From the NCBI GenBank assembly GCA_964360375.1, contig CAYHWG010000002.1, positions 1 to 38,055 of the forward strand: a DNA stretch of 38,055 nt, read 5' to 3'. This document shows positions 1 to 7,733 of this stretch, in pieces. The notes under the pieces are model-generated. The model saw nothing but the letters and a program-made list of their open reading frames with translations, did not search any database and had not been told where the DNA came from. The translations under genes and the position numbers were made by a program. Source of the stretch: XYB2-FULL-45-11 sp964360375. Its GTDB lineage: Bacteria > Patescibacteriota > Patescibacteriia > UBA9934 > GWF2-40-263. Position 1 is the first letter of the stretch. Each line of letters starts with the position of its first letter.

Positions 1-8
1 AGAAAAAA

Positions 9-242
9 ATGCGAATTCTTCTTTTCACGCTTTTGCTTTGTGCGTCGTGTGTTGAAGTTACAAAACATACATCTCCATCAAAAATTTCCGAACATATTCA
101 CTACATCAAGGATGATCGTGTGAATATTTGCTTCGCTTATTTTTGGGGAGGTAGCGTCTCAAGTGGCGGCCCAGCTCTTGCACACGTTCCGTGCGAGTCA
201 GTGAAACAATTCATCGAAATTCCTCAGCCAACCAATGAATAA
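9..242 (+). CDS. Small putative lipoprotein
   Basis: This 77-residue protein has a short hydrophobic N-terminus ending in LLCASC, a good lipobox with the candidate lipidated Cys at residue 14. The mature part is short and includes a Gly/Ser-rich stretch and two further cysteines. I do not recognise a family. The start is only 8 bases inside the window, behind an A-rich run, so an upstream start cannot be excluded. The gene ends just before a hairpin with a T-run that looks like its terminator, and it converges on the recombinase gene. Envelope attachment is inferred from the lipobox; function is unknown. Confidence 0.6.
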   Translation: MRILLFTLLLCASCVEVTKHTSPSKISEHIHYIKDDRVNICFAYFWGGSVSSGGPALAHVPCESVKQFIEIPQPTNE

Positions 243-245
243 CTT

Positions 246-271
246 AATCGCCAATCCCTGGCGATTTTTTT
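246..271 (+). terminator. Intrinsic terminator of the small lipoprotein gene
   Basis: A 7-bp perfect stem, AATCGCC (246-252) with GGCGATT (260-266), has a 7-nt loop and runs into T265-271. The T-run overlaps the stop codon of the convergent recombinase gene. Confidence 0.75.
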
Positions 272-1193
272 ATTCACGATTCTTTCCGTGAAACTTTTTG
301 TGCACGTCTTTCATTTGATTGTTCGTGATGTGCGTATAAATTTGTGTTGTTGTAATTGAACTGTGCCCGAGCATGGACTGCACAGAACGAATGTCCGCGC
401 CGTTCAAAAGTAAATCTGTAGCAAATGTATGTCGAAGCGTGTGTGGAGTAATGTGTTTCGTAATACCGGCTTCAAGGGCACAGTTTTCCACCATGCGTTG
501 AATCGATCTCGGGGTAATCGGATTCGTTGAGCCTCGATCTTTTTTTGCGCGATCGTGCGAAACAAATAAAAAAGGGGATGTGTCGCGACGTTGTTTTATG
601 TATTCTCTGATCGCCTCTTTTGCTGTGGAAGATAAAAACACGAGCCGATTTTTTTCTCCTTTGCCGCGAATCGTAAATTCATCGCGTTTTAAATTTATGG
701 AATCGATTTTCAAATTCGCAAGTTCTGATACACGTAATCCCGTTGAAAATAATAGCTCGAGGATGGCGCGATCTCGAAGCGCGATCAGTCCGCCCATCTT
801 ATTTTTTGGAATGCACAACAATCGATTCAATTCATCTATTTCTAAAAATTCCACAGATCGCATTGGTGTTTTTGAAAGTTCGATTTGTTCAGAAGGTAAT
901 GTGTTAACTCCTTGTCGTGCCAAATATTTTAAAAAAGATCGAAGCGCAATCAAATGATAATTTTGTGTACTCTTTGAGAGTTGCTCACGTTGCCTTCCAC
1001 TTTCCATGCGATTCAACCATAATCGATAATCATGAATTTTCTCGCGTGTCACATGATTTGGCATTGGGTCATTTGCAAATACCGAAAATCGTCGCAAATA
1101 AAAATCATAATTACGAATCGTGCGACTTGATCGTCCGCGTTCGACCTCAAGATATTCAAGAAAATCTGTAATGAGTTGATCAAGTTTTTTCAT
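270..1193 (-). CDS. Tyrosine site-specific recombinase, XerC/XerD type
   Basis: This is a 307-residue Xer-type tyrosine recombinase. The N-terminal SAM-like DNA-binding domain covers about residues 1-100 and the catalytic domain about 115-300. All the catalytic residues are visible: Arg154 (TGLRVSEL), Lys178 (RGKGEK), His251 and Arg254 (HTLRHTFATDLL), His277 (LGHSS) and Tyr286 (QIYTH). Length and motifs fit Xer enzymes that resolve chromosome dimers, with no phage or transposon genes nearby. Only one Xer is seen, so a single-recombinase system is possible, and I cannot tell XerC from XerD. A TATAAT box on the minus strand at 1256-1261 probably drives it, and the leader contains a GC-rich palindrome. 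Confidence 0.9.
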   Translation of the reverse strand: MKKLDQLITDFLEYLEVERGRSSRTIRNYDFYLRRFSVFANDPMPNHVTREKIHDYRLWLNRMESGRQREQLSKSTQNYHLIALRSFLKYLARQGVNTLPSEQIELSKTPMRSVEFLEIDELNRLLCIPKNKMGGLIALRDRAILELLFSTGLRVSELANLKIDSINLKRDEFTIRGKGEKNRLVFLSSTAKEAIREYIKQRRDTSPFLFVSHDRAKKDRGSTNPITPRSIQRMVENCALEAGITKHITPHTLRHTFATDLLLNGADIRSVQSMLGHSSITTTQIYTHITNNQMKDVHKKFHGKNRE

Positions 1194-1204
1194 AATCTTC
1201 TTTT

Positions 1205-1225
1205 CCTGCCTTGCCGGCAGGCAGG
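1205..1225. repeat. GC-rich palindrome in the xer leader
   Basis: CCTGCC (1205-1210) pairs with GGCAGG (1220-1225) and TGCC with GGCA inside, with one bulged T. It stands out from the AT-rich surroundings and lies in the 5' leader of the recombinase. It could be a small mobile palindrome or a leader hairpin. Confidence 0.55.
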
Positions 1226-1255
1226 CTTCTCTCCTTCTTTATTCTTTGCTCCCAA

Positions 1256-1284
1256 ATTATACGACACTTCACATCCAAAAAACA
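1256..1284 (-). promoter_or_regulatory. Putative promoter of the xer gene
   Basis: On the minus strand a perfect -10 TATAAT (1256-1261) lies 17 nt from a poor -35 TGTTTT (1279-1284). It overlaps the divergent promoter of the DsbA-like gene. Confidence 0.4.
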
Positions 1285-1297
1285 GATGTGATACTAT
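1268..1297 (+). promoter_or_regulatory. Putative promoter and inverted repeat upstream of the DsbA-like gene
   Basis: TTCACA (1268-1273), an 18-nt spacer and TACTAT (1292-1297) form a sigma-70-like promoter. A 7-bp inverted repeat, TCACATC (1269-1275) and GATGTGA (1285-1291), lies across it and also covers the divergent xer -35, so it could be an operator for both. A perfect DnaA box, TTATCCACA, lies just downstream at 1318-1326. Confidence 0.4.
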
Positions 1298-1393
1298 GTC
1301 GAAACGATAAAAGGGCCTTATCCACAATCAAGGTACATGCAAGAAGTACCGGAAAAATCCTTTTTTTATAAAACTAATTCGTTTCTTTATTTT

Positions 1394-2212
1394 ATGGAAG
1401 AACACAATCACATGCACGAACACCCTCACGCACCACAGCCTCCAGCTCCGCCTCAACCAAAGTTACAAAGTTTTTTTGACGCCATTCCTTCCAAAACAGC
1501 CTTTTGGATCGGTTGTGCAACTTCTGTTCTTGCGGTTGGAACTGTCGGATTCATCGTTCTTGCTGGATGTATGCTGACACAAAAATGTGCGGTAAGTGGT
1601 CTCGGGCTTGGAGATTCAGAAGGAAAAGGAATTGTAGTAAATGCCCCGTCAGGACCAGAACCTGACGCAATTCCAACGGGAACTGTTCCGACTGTCACCG
1701 ATGATGATCACATGCTTGGTGATAAAAATGCTCCCGTCACTCTCATTGAGTATTCCGATTTTGAGTGTCCTTATTGCAGCTCCTTTGAACCAACTCTAAG
1801 TCAAATTCTAAAAACATACGCAGGAAAAGTTCGATTAGTGTATCGTCATTTTCCCCTCTCATTTCATCAAAACGCCCTTCCGGCCGCCCTTGCCTCAGAG
1901 TGTGGATCTGAACAAGGAAAGTTCTGGGAATTTCATAACGCTTTGTTTGCAAACCAAGATAAATTGAACGATGCATATTACACAACTCTTGCACAAAACA
2001 ATAAACTCGACATGAAAAAGTTTGCAGAATGCGTCAGTACCAAAAAATATGAAGCAAAAATTCAAGCAGAAGCGAGTGCAGGAGGTGCTGCAGGAATTAA
2101 CGGAACTCCAGGGACATTCATCATCGGAAAAGACGGAACAGCAACAGCTGTTACCGGAGCTGTTCCAGAAGCAACACTTTCCGCAGCAATCGATAAAGCC
2201 CTCGGAAAATAA
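1394..2212 (+). CDS. Membrane-anchored DsbA-like thiol oxidoreductase
   Basis: This is a thioredoxin-fold protein of the DsbA/Thioredoxin_4 type, expected to form or shuffle disulfides in envelope proteins. From this start it has 272 residues: a His/Pro-rich cytoplasmic head, one membrane segment at about 36-60, a Gly/Pro linker, and a catalytic domain with the redox motif CPYC (Cys125, Cys128) in a DFECPYC context. The cis-proline loop TPGTF lies near residue 238-242. In-frame ATGs exist at 1337 and 1394. I chose 1394, which begins MEEHNHMHEH, but 1337 has a weak AAGG upstream and cannot be excluded. CPR genomes often encode such proteins for extracellular folding. A strong terminator follows. 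Confidence 0.88.
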   Translation: MEEHNHMHEHPHAPQPPAPPQPKLQSFFDAIPSKTAFWIGCATSVLAVGTVGFIVLAGCMLTQKCAVSGLGLGDSEGKGIVVNAPSGPEPDAIPTGTVPTVTDDDHMLGDKNAPVTLIEYSDFECPYCSSFEPTLSQILKTYAGKVRLVYRHFPLSFHQNALPAALASECGSEQGKFWEFHNALFANQDKLNDAYYTTLAQNNKLDMKKFAECVSTKKYEAKIQAEASAGGAAGINGTPGTFIIGKDGTATAVTGAVPEATLSAAIDKALGK

Positions 2213-2222
2213 GGATTCAAAA

Positions 2223-2253
2223 AAATATTCCCTCTCATTGGGAATATTTTTTT
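2223..2253 (+). terminator. Intrinsic terminator after the DsbA-like gene
   Basis: A 10-bp perfect stem (2223-2232 with 2240-2249) has a 7-nt loop and a T-run at 2247-2253. Confidence 0.85.
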
Positions 2254-2330
2254 ATCTTTACAACAAAATCTTCTCATTCCATATAAAAATATTTCACGCT
2301 ATACTGTTTTCATAAACATTGTTTCATTTT

Positions 2331-2660
2331 ATGAACGGAAAGCATCATCTCCAATTACGAAAACGAAAATCGATCAACCTGGAAACGTTTCCACATCCAG
2401 ATCGATTAAAGCAAACTGTCGATCGACTGGCCTATCTTTCTATCCTTTTGCCTATCATGACAATTCCACAACTGGTTGTCATTTTTTCAAGCCAAAACGC
2501 CTCAGGACTTTCTGTCCTCACATGGAGCACTTATCTTATTGGGGCCATGTTTTGGACGTTTTATGGAATTCTACACAAAGAAAAGCAGATCATCTTTCCA
2601 AACTTTCTCATGTCCATCATCCAAGTCGGCATCATCATCGGAATTTTGCTGTATGGATAG
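2331..2660 (+). CDS. SemiSWEET-type PQ-loop transporter
   Basis: This 109-residue protein has a basic N-terminal tail of about 30 residues and then three membrane helices. The first helix holds the hallmark PQ (TIPQLV), and it is followed by an SxNASGLS loop and TWSTYLIGA, typical of the half-size MtN3/SemiSWEET family that dimerises to carry small sugars. The substrate cannot be read from sequence. I chose ATG 2331; a TTG at 2319 is in frame but less likely. It stands alone between a terminator and the rpsO promoter. Confidence 0.82.
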   Translation: MNGKHHLQLRKRKSINLETFPHPDRLKQTVDRLAYLSILLPIMTIPQLVVIFSSQNASGLSVLTWSTYLIGAMFWTFYGILHKEKQIIFPNFLMSIIQVGIIIGILLYG

Positions 2661-2676
2661 ATAAATCAACTCCTGT

Positions 2677-2705
2677 TTGACAAAAATGTAAAGAATCCCT
2701 ATATT
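2677..2705 (+). promoter_or_regulatory. Promoter of rpsO
   Basis: TTGACA (2677-2682), 17-nt spacer, TATATT (2700-2705). Start of transcription is expected near 2712, giving a leader of about 78 nt. Confidence 0.8.
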
Positions 2706-2711
2706 TAACCC

Positions 2712-2789
2712 ACTAACTCACAGGCCTTTGACTTGGTTTCGGGACTCGAGCCCCCGTTTCTCGGTCGACAGGCACGAAATCAAAAAAAT
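2712..2789 (+). promoter_or_regulatory. Possible structured rpsO leader
   Basis: The leader is richer in G and C than its surroundings. It holds GGG/CCC pairing around a CTCGAG core (about 2739-2755) and an outer TTTCG...CGAAA pairing. Ribosomal protein S15 is known to repress its own mRNA through leader structures in several phyla, so an autoregulatory element is plausible. No known S15 leader class was matched. Confidence 0.35.
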
Positions 2790-3053
2790 ATGCTCGATGT
2801 TAAAAAGAAACTCAAGATAATTGAGAAGTTTCGTACACATGCGTCAGACACAGGGTCTCCGCAAGTGCAGATCGCCATTTTAACCGCAGAGGTTGATGAG
2901 CTTTCTAAACACTTGAAAGATCACAAGAAAGATTTTTCTTCTCGTCGTGGTCTCATCAAAAAAGTAAATGAACGCCGACGTTTGCTCAAATATTTAGAGC
3001 GTGAAGACCAGAAAGCATTTTTGAAACTCAAAAAAGAGTTGGAACTTAAGTAA
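2790..3053 (+). CDS. rpsO: 30S ribosomal protein S15
   Basis: The 87-residue product matches S15 along its whole length, including the hallmark stretch HASDTGSPQVQIAIL, a LSKHLKDHKKDFSSRRGL helix and the RRRLLKYLE C-terminal helix. It binds 16S rRNA in the central domain of the small subunit. I chose ATG 2790, which gives the usual MLDVKKK start, although the frame stays open upstream to 2733 through the leader. It has its own promoter and a strong terminator, so it is probably monocistronic. The classical rpsO-pnp order is kept, but a NYN-domain gene and a repeat lie between. Confidence 0.95.
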   Translation: MLDVKKKLKIIEKFRTHASDTGSPQVQIAILTAEVDELSKHLKDHKKDFSSRRGLIKKVNERRRLLKYLEREDQKAFLKLKKELELK

Positions 3054-3057
3054 TTCA

Positions 3058-3090
3058 AAAGCCTCGCCACGCTTGGCGAGGCTTTGATTT
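3058..3090 (+). terminator. Intrinsic terminator of rpsO
   Basis: A 12-bp stem, 3058-3069 with 3074-3085, has a CGCT loop and is followed by a T-rich tail. Confidence 0.85.
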
Positions 3091-3167
3091 TTCACGCGCA
3101 TGCACGTTTTTTCGCATGCACAATAATTTCGTACGGGATAGGTTTGTTCCTTCCCCTACATTTTTTT

Positions 3168-3839
3168 ATGAAACACAAAGACCAACGTGTCGGCATTTTT
3201 ATCGACACACAAAACATGTACTACTCAGCACGGTTTTTATTCAAACGAAAGGTAGACTTTAAACATATCGTAGAAGACGGTGTCGCGGGACGTAAACTCA
3301 TCCGTGCGATCGCTTACGTGATTAAAACAAAAGACGCATCCGAGCAACCATTTTTTGATGCTCTAGAAAAATCCGGCATTGAACTTCGATCAAAAGATCT
3401 CATTGAATTTGCTTCTGGACACAAAAAGGGGGACTGGGACGTTGGCCTCACAATTGATGTTGTACGCATGCTCGACATGCTCGATGTGATTGTCCTTGTC
3501 TCAGGCGACGGGGATTATGGCGCTCTCGTACAATTTGCCCAAGCACACGGACGTATCGTGGAACTTATCAGTTTTGGCGAAACGACATCGAGCACGCTTG
3601 CAGAAATGGTCGATGATCGCATTGATATGTCGCAATCAAAAAATCGCTACCTCATCGGTCCAGCGGTGAAATCTCCGAAATATGAAAAGCCCGTCTACAA
3701 CGATGAACCGGAAACACTTGTCGACGAATCATCCACGACAGACGAATCAGAAGAAAAATCAGCACAACCAGGTTTTTTCATGGAGTCAAAAGAAAACGAA
3801 GATCAACAAGACATGCGAGACAGACGATTAGAGTTTTAA
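3168..3839 (+). CDS. NYN-domain (PIN-like, LabA/DUF88) putative ribonuclease
   Basis: A 223-residue protein whose first about 160 residues form a NYN domain. The family's acidic positions are present: Asp13 in FIDTQN, Asp89 and Asp91 in GDWDVGLTID, Asp97, and Asp114 and Asp116 in LVSGDGDYG. These residues hold metal in PIN-like nucleases, so RNA cleavage is inferred. The C-terminal 60 residues are acidic, Ser/Glu-rich and probably disordered. ATG 3168 gives the canonical start; the frame is open upstream to 3084, but that part would overlap the rpsO terminator. Its place beside the pnp exonuclease gene fits an RNA-turnover role. Confidence 0.8.
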   Translation: MKHKDQRVGIFIDTQNMYYSARFLFKRKVDFKHIVEDGVAGRKLIRAIAYVIKTKDASEQPFFDALEKSGIELRSKDLIEFASGHKKGDWDVGLTIDVVRMLDMLDVIVLVSGDGDYGALVQFAQAHGRIVELISFGETTSSTLAEMVDDRIDMSQSKNRYLIGPAVKSPKYEKPVYNDEPETLVDESSTTDESEEKSAQPGFFMESKENEDQQDMRDRRLEF

Positions 3840-3848
3840 AAAAAGCAC

Positions 3849-3936
3849 TGTCATTGCGAGGGAGTTCGACGACCGAAGCAATCTTTTCGTAGGAAGAGAT
3901 TGCCACGTCGGTCTGCTGACCTCCTCGCAATGACAC
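3849..3936. repeat. REP-like palindromic repeat, copy A
   Basis: An imperfect long hairpin whose ends are TGTCATTGCGAGG and CTCGCAATGACA, with inner arms around CGAAGCAATCT and AGATTGC. The same end and inner motifs recur at 29107-29210 and 37945-38047. It lies between the NYN gene and the pnp leader. Confidence 0.85.
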
Positions 3937-3962
3937 ATGTGAGAAGAAATAAATCATTAATC

Positions 3963-4026
3963 GATTCTGCAGAGACTTACGAGATCTCGAGAGTGTTGTC
4001 TCGACGTCTTACGCTTCTGCAGAATC
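3963..4026 (+). promoter_or_regulatory. Structured leader of pnp
   Basis: An 11-bp perfect outer stem (3963-3973 with 4016-4026) encloses a 6-bp stem TCGAGA/TCTCGA (3987-3992 with 3999-4004). It ends 8 nt before the pnp start codon. In enterobacteria pnp mRNA is autoregulated through a leader hairpin cut by RNase III; a similar role here is inference. Confidence 0.6.
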
Positions 4027-4034
4027 AAAAAATT

Positions 4035-6275
4035 ATGCGAAACATTCAAAAATTTGAGACACAATGGGGAGGAAAAACGCTTTCTATCGAAGTCGGAAAA
4101 TACGCTGCACAAGCAAACGGAGCCTGTCTTGTTCAATACGGAGATACCGTTATTCTTGCAACAGTTACTCTGAGTCAAAACAAGCGTGAAGGGATCGATT
4201 ATCTTCCACTCATGGTGGATTACGAAGAAAAATTATACGCGGCCGGTCGCATCAAAGGTTCACGCTTCATGAAAACGGAAGGCCGTCCAACTGATGAGGC
4301 TGTTCTCACGGCACGTTTTATCGATCGCGCACTTCGTCCACTCTTTCATCAAGATATTCGTAACGACATTCAAGTCATTGTGACATGTCTTGCTTTTGAC
4401 GGAGAAAATGATCCCGATGTTATCGGACTCATCGGCGGAAGTTGTGCCATTGCGATGTCAGATATTCCTTGGGAAGGACCTATTGGTTGTATTCGCGTTG
4501 GGCAGATAGAAAATGAATGGGTGATCAATCCATCCTATGAGGCACGAACAAAATCGATTCTCGATCTCGCGTTTGCAGGAACTTCGGAAACCGTCATTAT
4601 GGTAGAGGCTGGAGCAAACGAAGCCTCTGAAAAAACCGTCATTGATGCATTCACATTTGGACAAAAACATTTGAAAGAACCGATTCAACTTATTGAACAG
4701 ATTGTAAAGGCGGTTGGGAAGACAAAAATCGATTTACTTTCACCTAAAACGGAAGAGGAAAAATCTATTTTGATTGTACGTGAGCAAATTGAAAATCTTG
4801 TTCGTCCATTTATCTTAGAACAGGTGAAAGAATTATTCTTCAAAGCACCGCAAGCGACAAAAGGAGAACGTGCAGCGCAAAAAACAGAACTGAAAGCGCG
4901 CACAAAACAATTTTTAATGGAAAAAGGGATCGAAAAAGATCAGATCAAATACGGAACAGACATTGTCATCAATGTTCTTGAAACAGAATTGACTCGTGCG
5001 GTGATCGAAGACGGTAAACGTGTCGATGGCCGAGGACTCGATCAAATTCGCGATCTTGTTGCGGAAGTCCAGTTACTCCCACGCGTTCATGGAACTGGAC
5101 ACTTCATGCGCGGAGAAACACAAGTCCTCACCATCATAACATTAGGTGCTCCGGGCGATGAACAAACGCTCGATGGAATGGAAACTGTTGGAAAAAAGCG
5201 ATACTTCCATCATTACAATTTTCCTCCATTCTCCGTCGGAGAAGTGAAACCGCTTCGAGGACCATCGCGCCGAGACATTGGTCACGGAGGTCTCGCAGAA
5301 AAAGCACTTCGCGCCATGTTGCCTGACAAAGAAATTTTTCCTTATACCGTAAGAGCTGTTTCTGAAGTGTTTGGATCAAACGGATCAAGTTCCATGGCCT
5401 CAACGTGCGGTTCAACCCTTGCACTCATGGACGCGGGCGTTCCGATCAAAGCTCCTGTTGCAGGAATCGCGATGGGACTTGCTTCAGACGCACAAGGTCG
5501 ATTCAAAGTCCTCACAGACCTTCAAGATCTCGAAGATGGTGAGGGTGGAATGGATTTCAAAATTGCAGGTTCGAGATCCGGCATCACAGCTATTCAAATG
5601 GATACAAAAACACATGGGCTCACACCGGAAATTGTTGCGCAAGCTGTGAATCAAGCAAAAACAGCTCGTATGCAGATTCTTGATGTGATGGAAAAAACCA
5701 TTTCAGCCCCTCGTCCAGATCTCTCCCCTTATGCTCCGCGTATCATCACCCTTCGTATCAAACCAGAACAAATCGGAAATGTAATCGGTCCTGGCGGAAA
5801 AATCATCAATGAAATCATCGCCACAACTGGTGTCCAAGCAATCGACATTGAGGACGATGGACTCATCATGATTACGTCAAAAGACGCAGCTGGATCAGAG
5901 CAAGCAAAAGCATGGATTGAGCAGCTCACACGTGTGGCACAAGTCGGCGAGGTTTACACAGGAAAAGTTGTACGCATCATGGACTTCGGAGCGATTGTCG
6001 AATTCTTGCCGAAACAAGACGGGATGGTTCATGTAAGTAATCTTGCACCATGGCGCGTTGAGCAAGTCACAGACATTGTCAAAATGGGAGCAATCGTGCA
6101 AGTTAAAGTCATGGAAATAAATCCAGATGGAAAAATAAGTCTCTCGATGAAGGATGCAACGGGAAACGTGTACCCAGATAAGCCAGCCCCAAAACCATAC
6201 GATCCGAACGCGCCTAAACCAGCACCACGACCATCAGGCGGAGATCGACGACCACACAGCAGACCAAGACCATAA
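4035..6275 (+). CDS. pnp: Polyribonucleotide nucleotidyltransferase (PNPase)
   Basis: The 746-residue product has the full PNPase layout: an RNase PH domain (KREGIDYLPLMVDYEEKLYAAGRIKGS), the all-helical linker, a second catalytic RNase PH domain (with FPPFSVGEVKPLRGPSRRDIGHG and SNGSSSMASTCG), a KH domain with GPGGK near residue 585, and an S1 domain at about 638-705 (GKVVRIMDFGAIVEF). It degrades RNA 3'-to-5' by phosphorolysis. The tail is short, Pro/Arg-rich and probably flexible. ATG 4035 gives the family's usual N-terminus; the upstream open frame from 3900 runs through a repeat and a hairpin. The next gene starts 4 nt after its stop, so the two are probably co-transcribed. Confidence 0.96.
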   Translation: MRNIQKFETQWGGKTLSIEVGKYAAQANGACLVQYGDTVILATVTLSQNKREGIDYLPLMVDYEEKLYAAGRIKGSRFMKTEGRPTDEAVLTARFIDRALRPLFHQDIRNDIQVIVTCLAFDGENDPDVIGLIGGSCAIAMSDIPWEGPIGCIRVGQIENEWVINPSYEARTKSILDLAFAGTSETVIMVEAGANEASEKTVIDAFTFGQKHLKEPIQLIEQIVKAVGKTKIDLLSPKTEEEKSILIVREQIENLVRPFILEQVKELFFKAPQATKGERAAQKTELKARTKQFLMEKGIEKDQIKYGTDIVINVLETELTRAVIEDGKRVDGRGLDQIRDLVAEVQLLPRVHGTGHFMRGETQVLTIITLGAPGDEQTLDGMETVGKKRYFHHYNFPPFSVGEVKPLRGPSRRDIGHGGLAEKALRAMLPDKEIFPYTVRAVSEVFGSNGSSSMASTCGSTLALMDAGVPIKAPVAGIAMGLASDAQGRFKVLTDLQDLEDGEGGMDFKIAGSRSGITAIQMDTKTHGLTPEIVAQAVNQAKTARMQILDVMEKTISAPRPDLSPYAPRIITLRIKPEQIGNVIGPGGKIINEIIATTGVQAIDIEDDGLIMITSKDAAGSEQAKAWIEQLTRVAQVGEVYTGKVVRIMDFGAIVEFLPKQDGMVHVSNLAPWRVEQVTDIVKMGAIVQVKVMEINPDGKISLSMKDATGNVYPDKPAPKPYDPNAPKPAPRPSGGDRRPHSRPRP

Positions 6276-6279
6276 ATTC

Positions 6280-7575
6280 ATGGCTCGACTCAATATTCAA
6301 CTTTCGCGACATATCCAAACAACCCGCCGTCCTCGGTGGGTTGTTTGGCTTTCAATGATTCTTTTCCTTTTTACGTGCATTACAACCTACTTTTTATCGA
6401 ATCTTTGGTTTGCTCAAGATAAAATTTACAAAGCAGCGCCCACAGAAACCGTTGTGGCTCTTCGTTTTTTTACAGGTGGGTCTAAGCAAAATCAAATCGC
6501 CTCTCTTTTTCAAAATATCCCACTTATTTCAAATCGAGCTTTGGAATATCAAGACATAAAGAACTACATAAATGGGGAATTTGCTGTGTTTATAAAGGTA
6601 GATGGATCACGCTCTGTCGCAATTCGAACAAAAAAGCCCTTTCCCCAAACGCTTTTTGACTCTCAATACATCACCAAAAAACAGATAGAAAAAGACCTGT
6701 TTCTTTTATCGGAAAATTCTGTTCAAACAGAAACAATGCACGTCGCATCAAAATTTTTTTCACCTCTTCCGTTTACAAAAAAAACGTGGATTGGCGAAAT
6801 TGTTCTTGCAGATTCACCGAAAAGAGGGATGATTTATGATGCAAAAGACCAAATGATTCTTTCTTTTCCAGAAAGAAACACCCCAAGAATCGAGATAGCT
6901 GTTCCTGAAAATACATTTGCCTTTTTCATCAATGCATCAAATGATGCTAACAAAATACAAAATTCGAGTGTTTTTTTACCATTTCTTCCTCTTATTCAGT
7001 CCGTTATTGGAAACGACCTTCAAAATGCTCTTGAATTGTTGTCTGGAAAAATCGATAGACTCGAACTCACTAAAGATCAAAATGGAATTGGTTTTTTGCT
7101 TTCTGCCAAACAATCGACACAGACCCCATTTGATGTGCGTCTTTTACTTCAATCAATAAGTGCATTAAATAGTCCGAAAATTGAAAAAAAAGCCTTGGTA
7201 GACAATACACCTATGCAGGAAATCATTGCTGATCCAAATGCTGTTTCTATAGAACATGTAACAATATTTGGAACTCCTATGCTTCGTGTTCAAAAAAATA
7301 ATGAATCTATGTTTGCAGGAAGCGAGACCGGTCACCTTCTTCTCACAAATCGAGAGGAATTAATTGGTTTTGCAAAAGAAAGCGTTAAAAAGAAACAACA
7401 CACCATCTGCGACGGAAATGTGCTTGGTGTTTCATTAGATGAGATGAATCTTTTAAGAAAAGCACGTACAACTTTCCTGAACATAAGTATTTTTGAACAA
7501 TTCGGGGCGAATTTTTCAAGTTTTGGTATAAAAAACAAATTGTATTCAACAGAAGTCCATTTTTGCAAAAAATAA
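6280..7575 (+). CDS. Single-pass membrane protein of unknown function
   Basis: A 431-residue protein with a basic cytoplasmic head, one membrane helix at about residues 22-43 (WVVWLSMILFLFTCITTYFL), and a large outside domain with no motif I recognise. The outside part has alternating beta-like stretches and two Cys near the C-terminus. It starts 4 nt after pnp. The first 23 codons contain a perfect 15-bp hairpin at 6315-6348, so the first 70 nt serve both coding and structure. A start at the later Met near 6356 is possible but would remove the positive-inside head. Confidence 0.65.
   Translation: MARLNIQLSRHIQTTRRPRWVVWLSMILFLFTCITTYFLSNLWFAQDKIYKAAPTETVVALRFFTGGSKQNQIASLFQNIPLISNRALEYQDIKNYINGEFAVFIKVDGSRSVAIRTKKPFPQTLFDSQYITKKQIEKDLFLLSENSVQTETMHVASKFFSPLPFTKKTWIGEIVLADSPKRGMIYDAKDQMILSFPERNTPRIEIAVPENTFAFFINASNDANKIQNSSVFLPFLPLIQSVIGNDLQNALELLSGKIDRLELTKDQNGIGFLLSAKQSTQTPFDVRLLLQSISALNSPKIEKKALVDNTPMQEIIADPNAVSIEHVTIFGTPMLRVQKNNESMFAGSETGHLLLTNREELIGFAKESVKKKQHTICDGNVLGVSLDEMNLLRKARTTFLNISIFEQFGANFSSFGIKNKLYSTEVHFCKK
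6315..6348 (+). terminator. Terminator-like hairpin inside the start of the gene after pnp
   Basis: A 15-bp stem (6315-6329 with 6334-6348, one G-U) has a TCCT loop. It is followed by a pyrimidine-rich but interrupted tail. It could be the pnp 3'-end hairpin now lying inside the next gene's coding start, or an attenuator. Confidence 0.5.
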
Positions 7576-7615
7576 TGTGGATAACTTATGGATAAATCAT
7601 GTTATTTGTGGATAA
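7576..7615. promoter_or_regulatory. Cluster of DnaA boxes
   Basis: TGTGGATAA occurs perfectly at 7576-7584 and 7607-7615, with a one-mismatch copy TATGGATAA at 7587-7595. These are the reverse complement of the consensus TTATCCACA. They lie right after a stop codon, in the gene-free stretch about 12 kb from dnaA. They may titrate DnaA or be a secondary binding cluster. Confidence 0.6.
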
Positions 7616-7697
7616 CTTTTTAAAAAAAGGCAACCGCTTGAACACTTTATTTTCTTCTTTTTATTTTTTTTATCTAAAATGAGAAAATAATTCAATG

Positions 7698-7727
7698 ATT
7701 GACCTAAGGTCAATTTTTTGATACACT
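7698..7727 (+). promoter_or_regulatory. Combined terminator hairpin and promoter
   Basis: ATTGACC (7698-7704) pairs with GGTCAAT (7708-7714) and a T-run follows at 7714-7719, which looks like the terminator of the preceding gene. The same bases give a -35 TTGACC (7699-7704), 17-nt spacer and -10 TACACT (7722-7727), the pattern of other promoters in the window. Transcription would start near 7734. Confidence 0.55.
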
Positions 7728-7733
7728 GTATTT

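Noticed and set aside
270..1193. Integrase of a prophage or integrative element
   Set aside because: Size and motifs fit Xer, and there are no phage genes, attachment repeats or mobilisation genes nearby.
3900..4034. N-terminal extension of PNPase
   Set aside because: The upstream in-frame codons run through the palindromic repeat and the leader hairpin and do not match the family; ATG 4035 gives the usual N-terminus.
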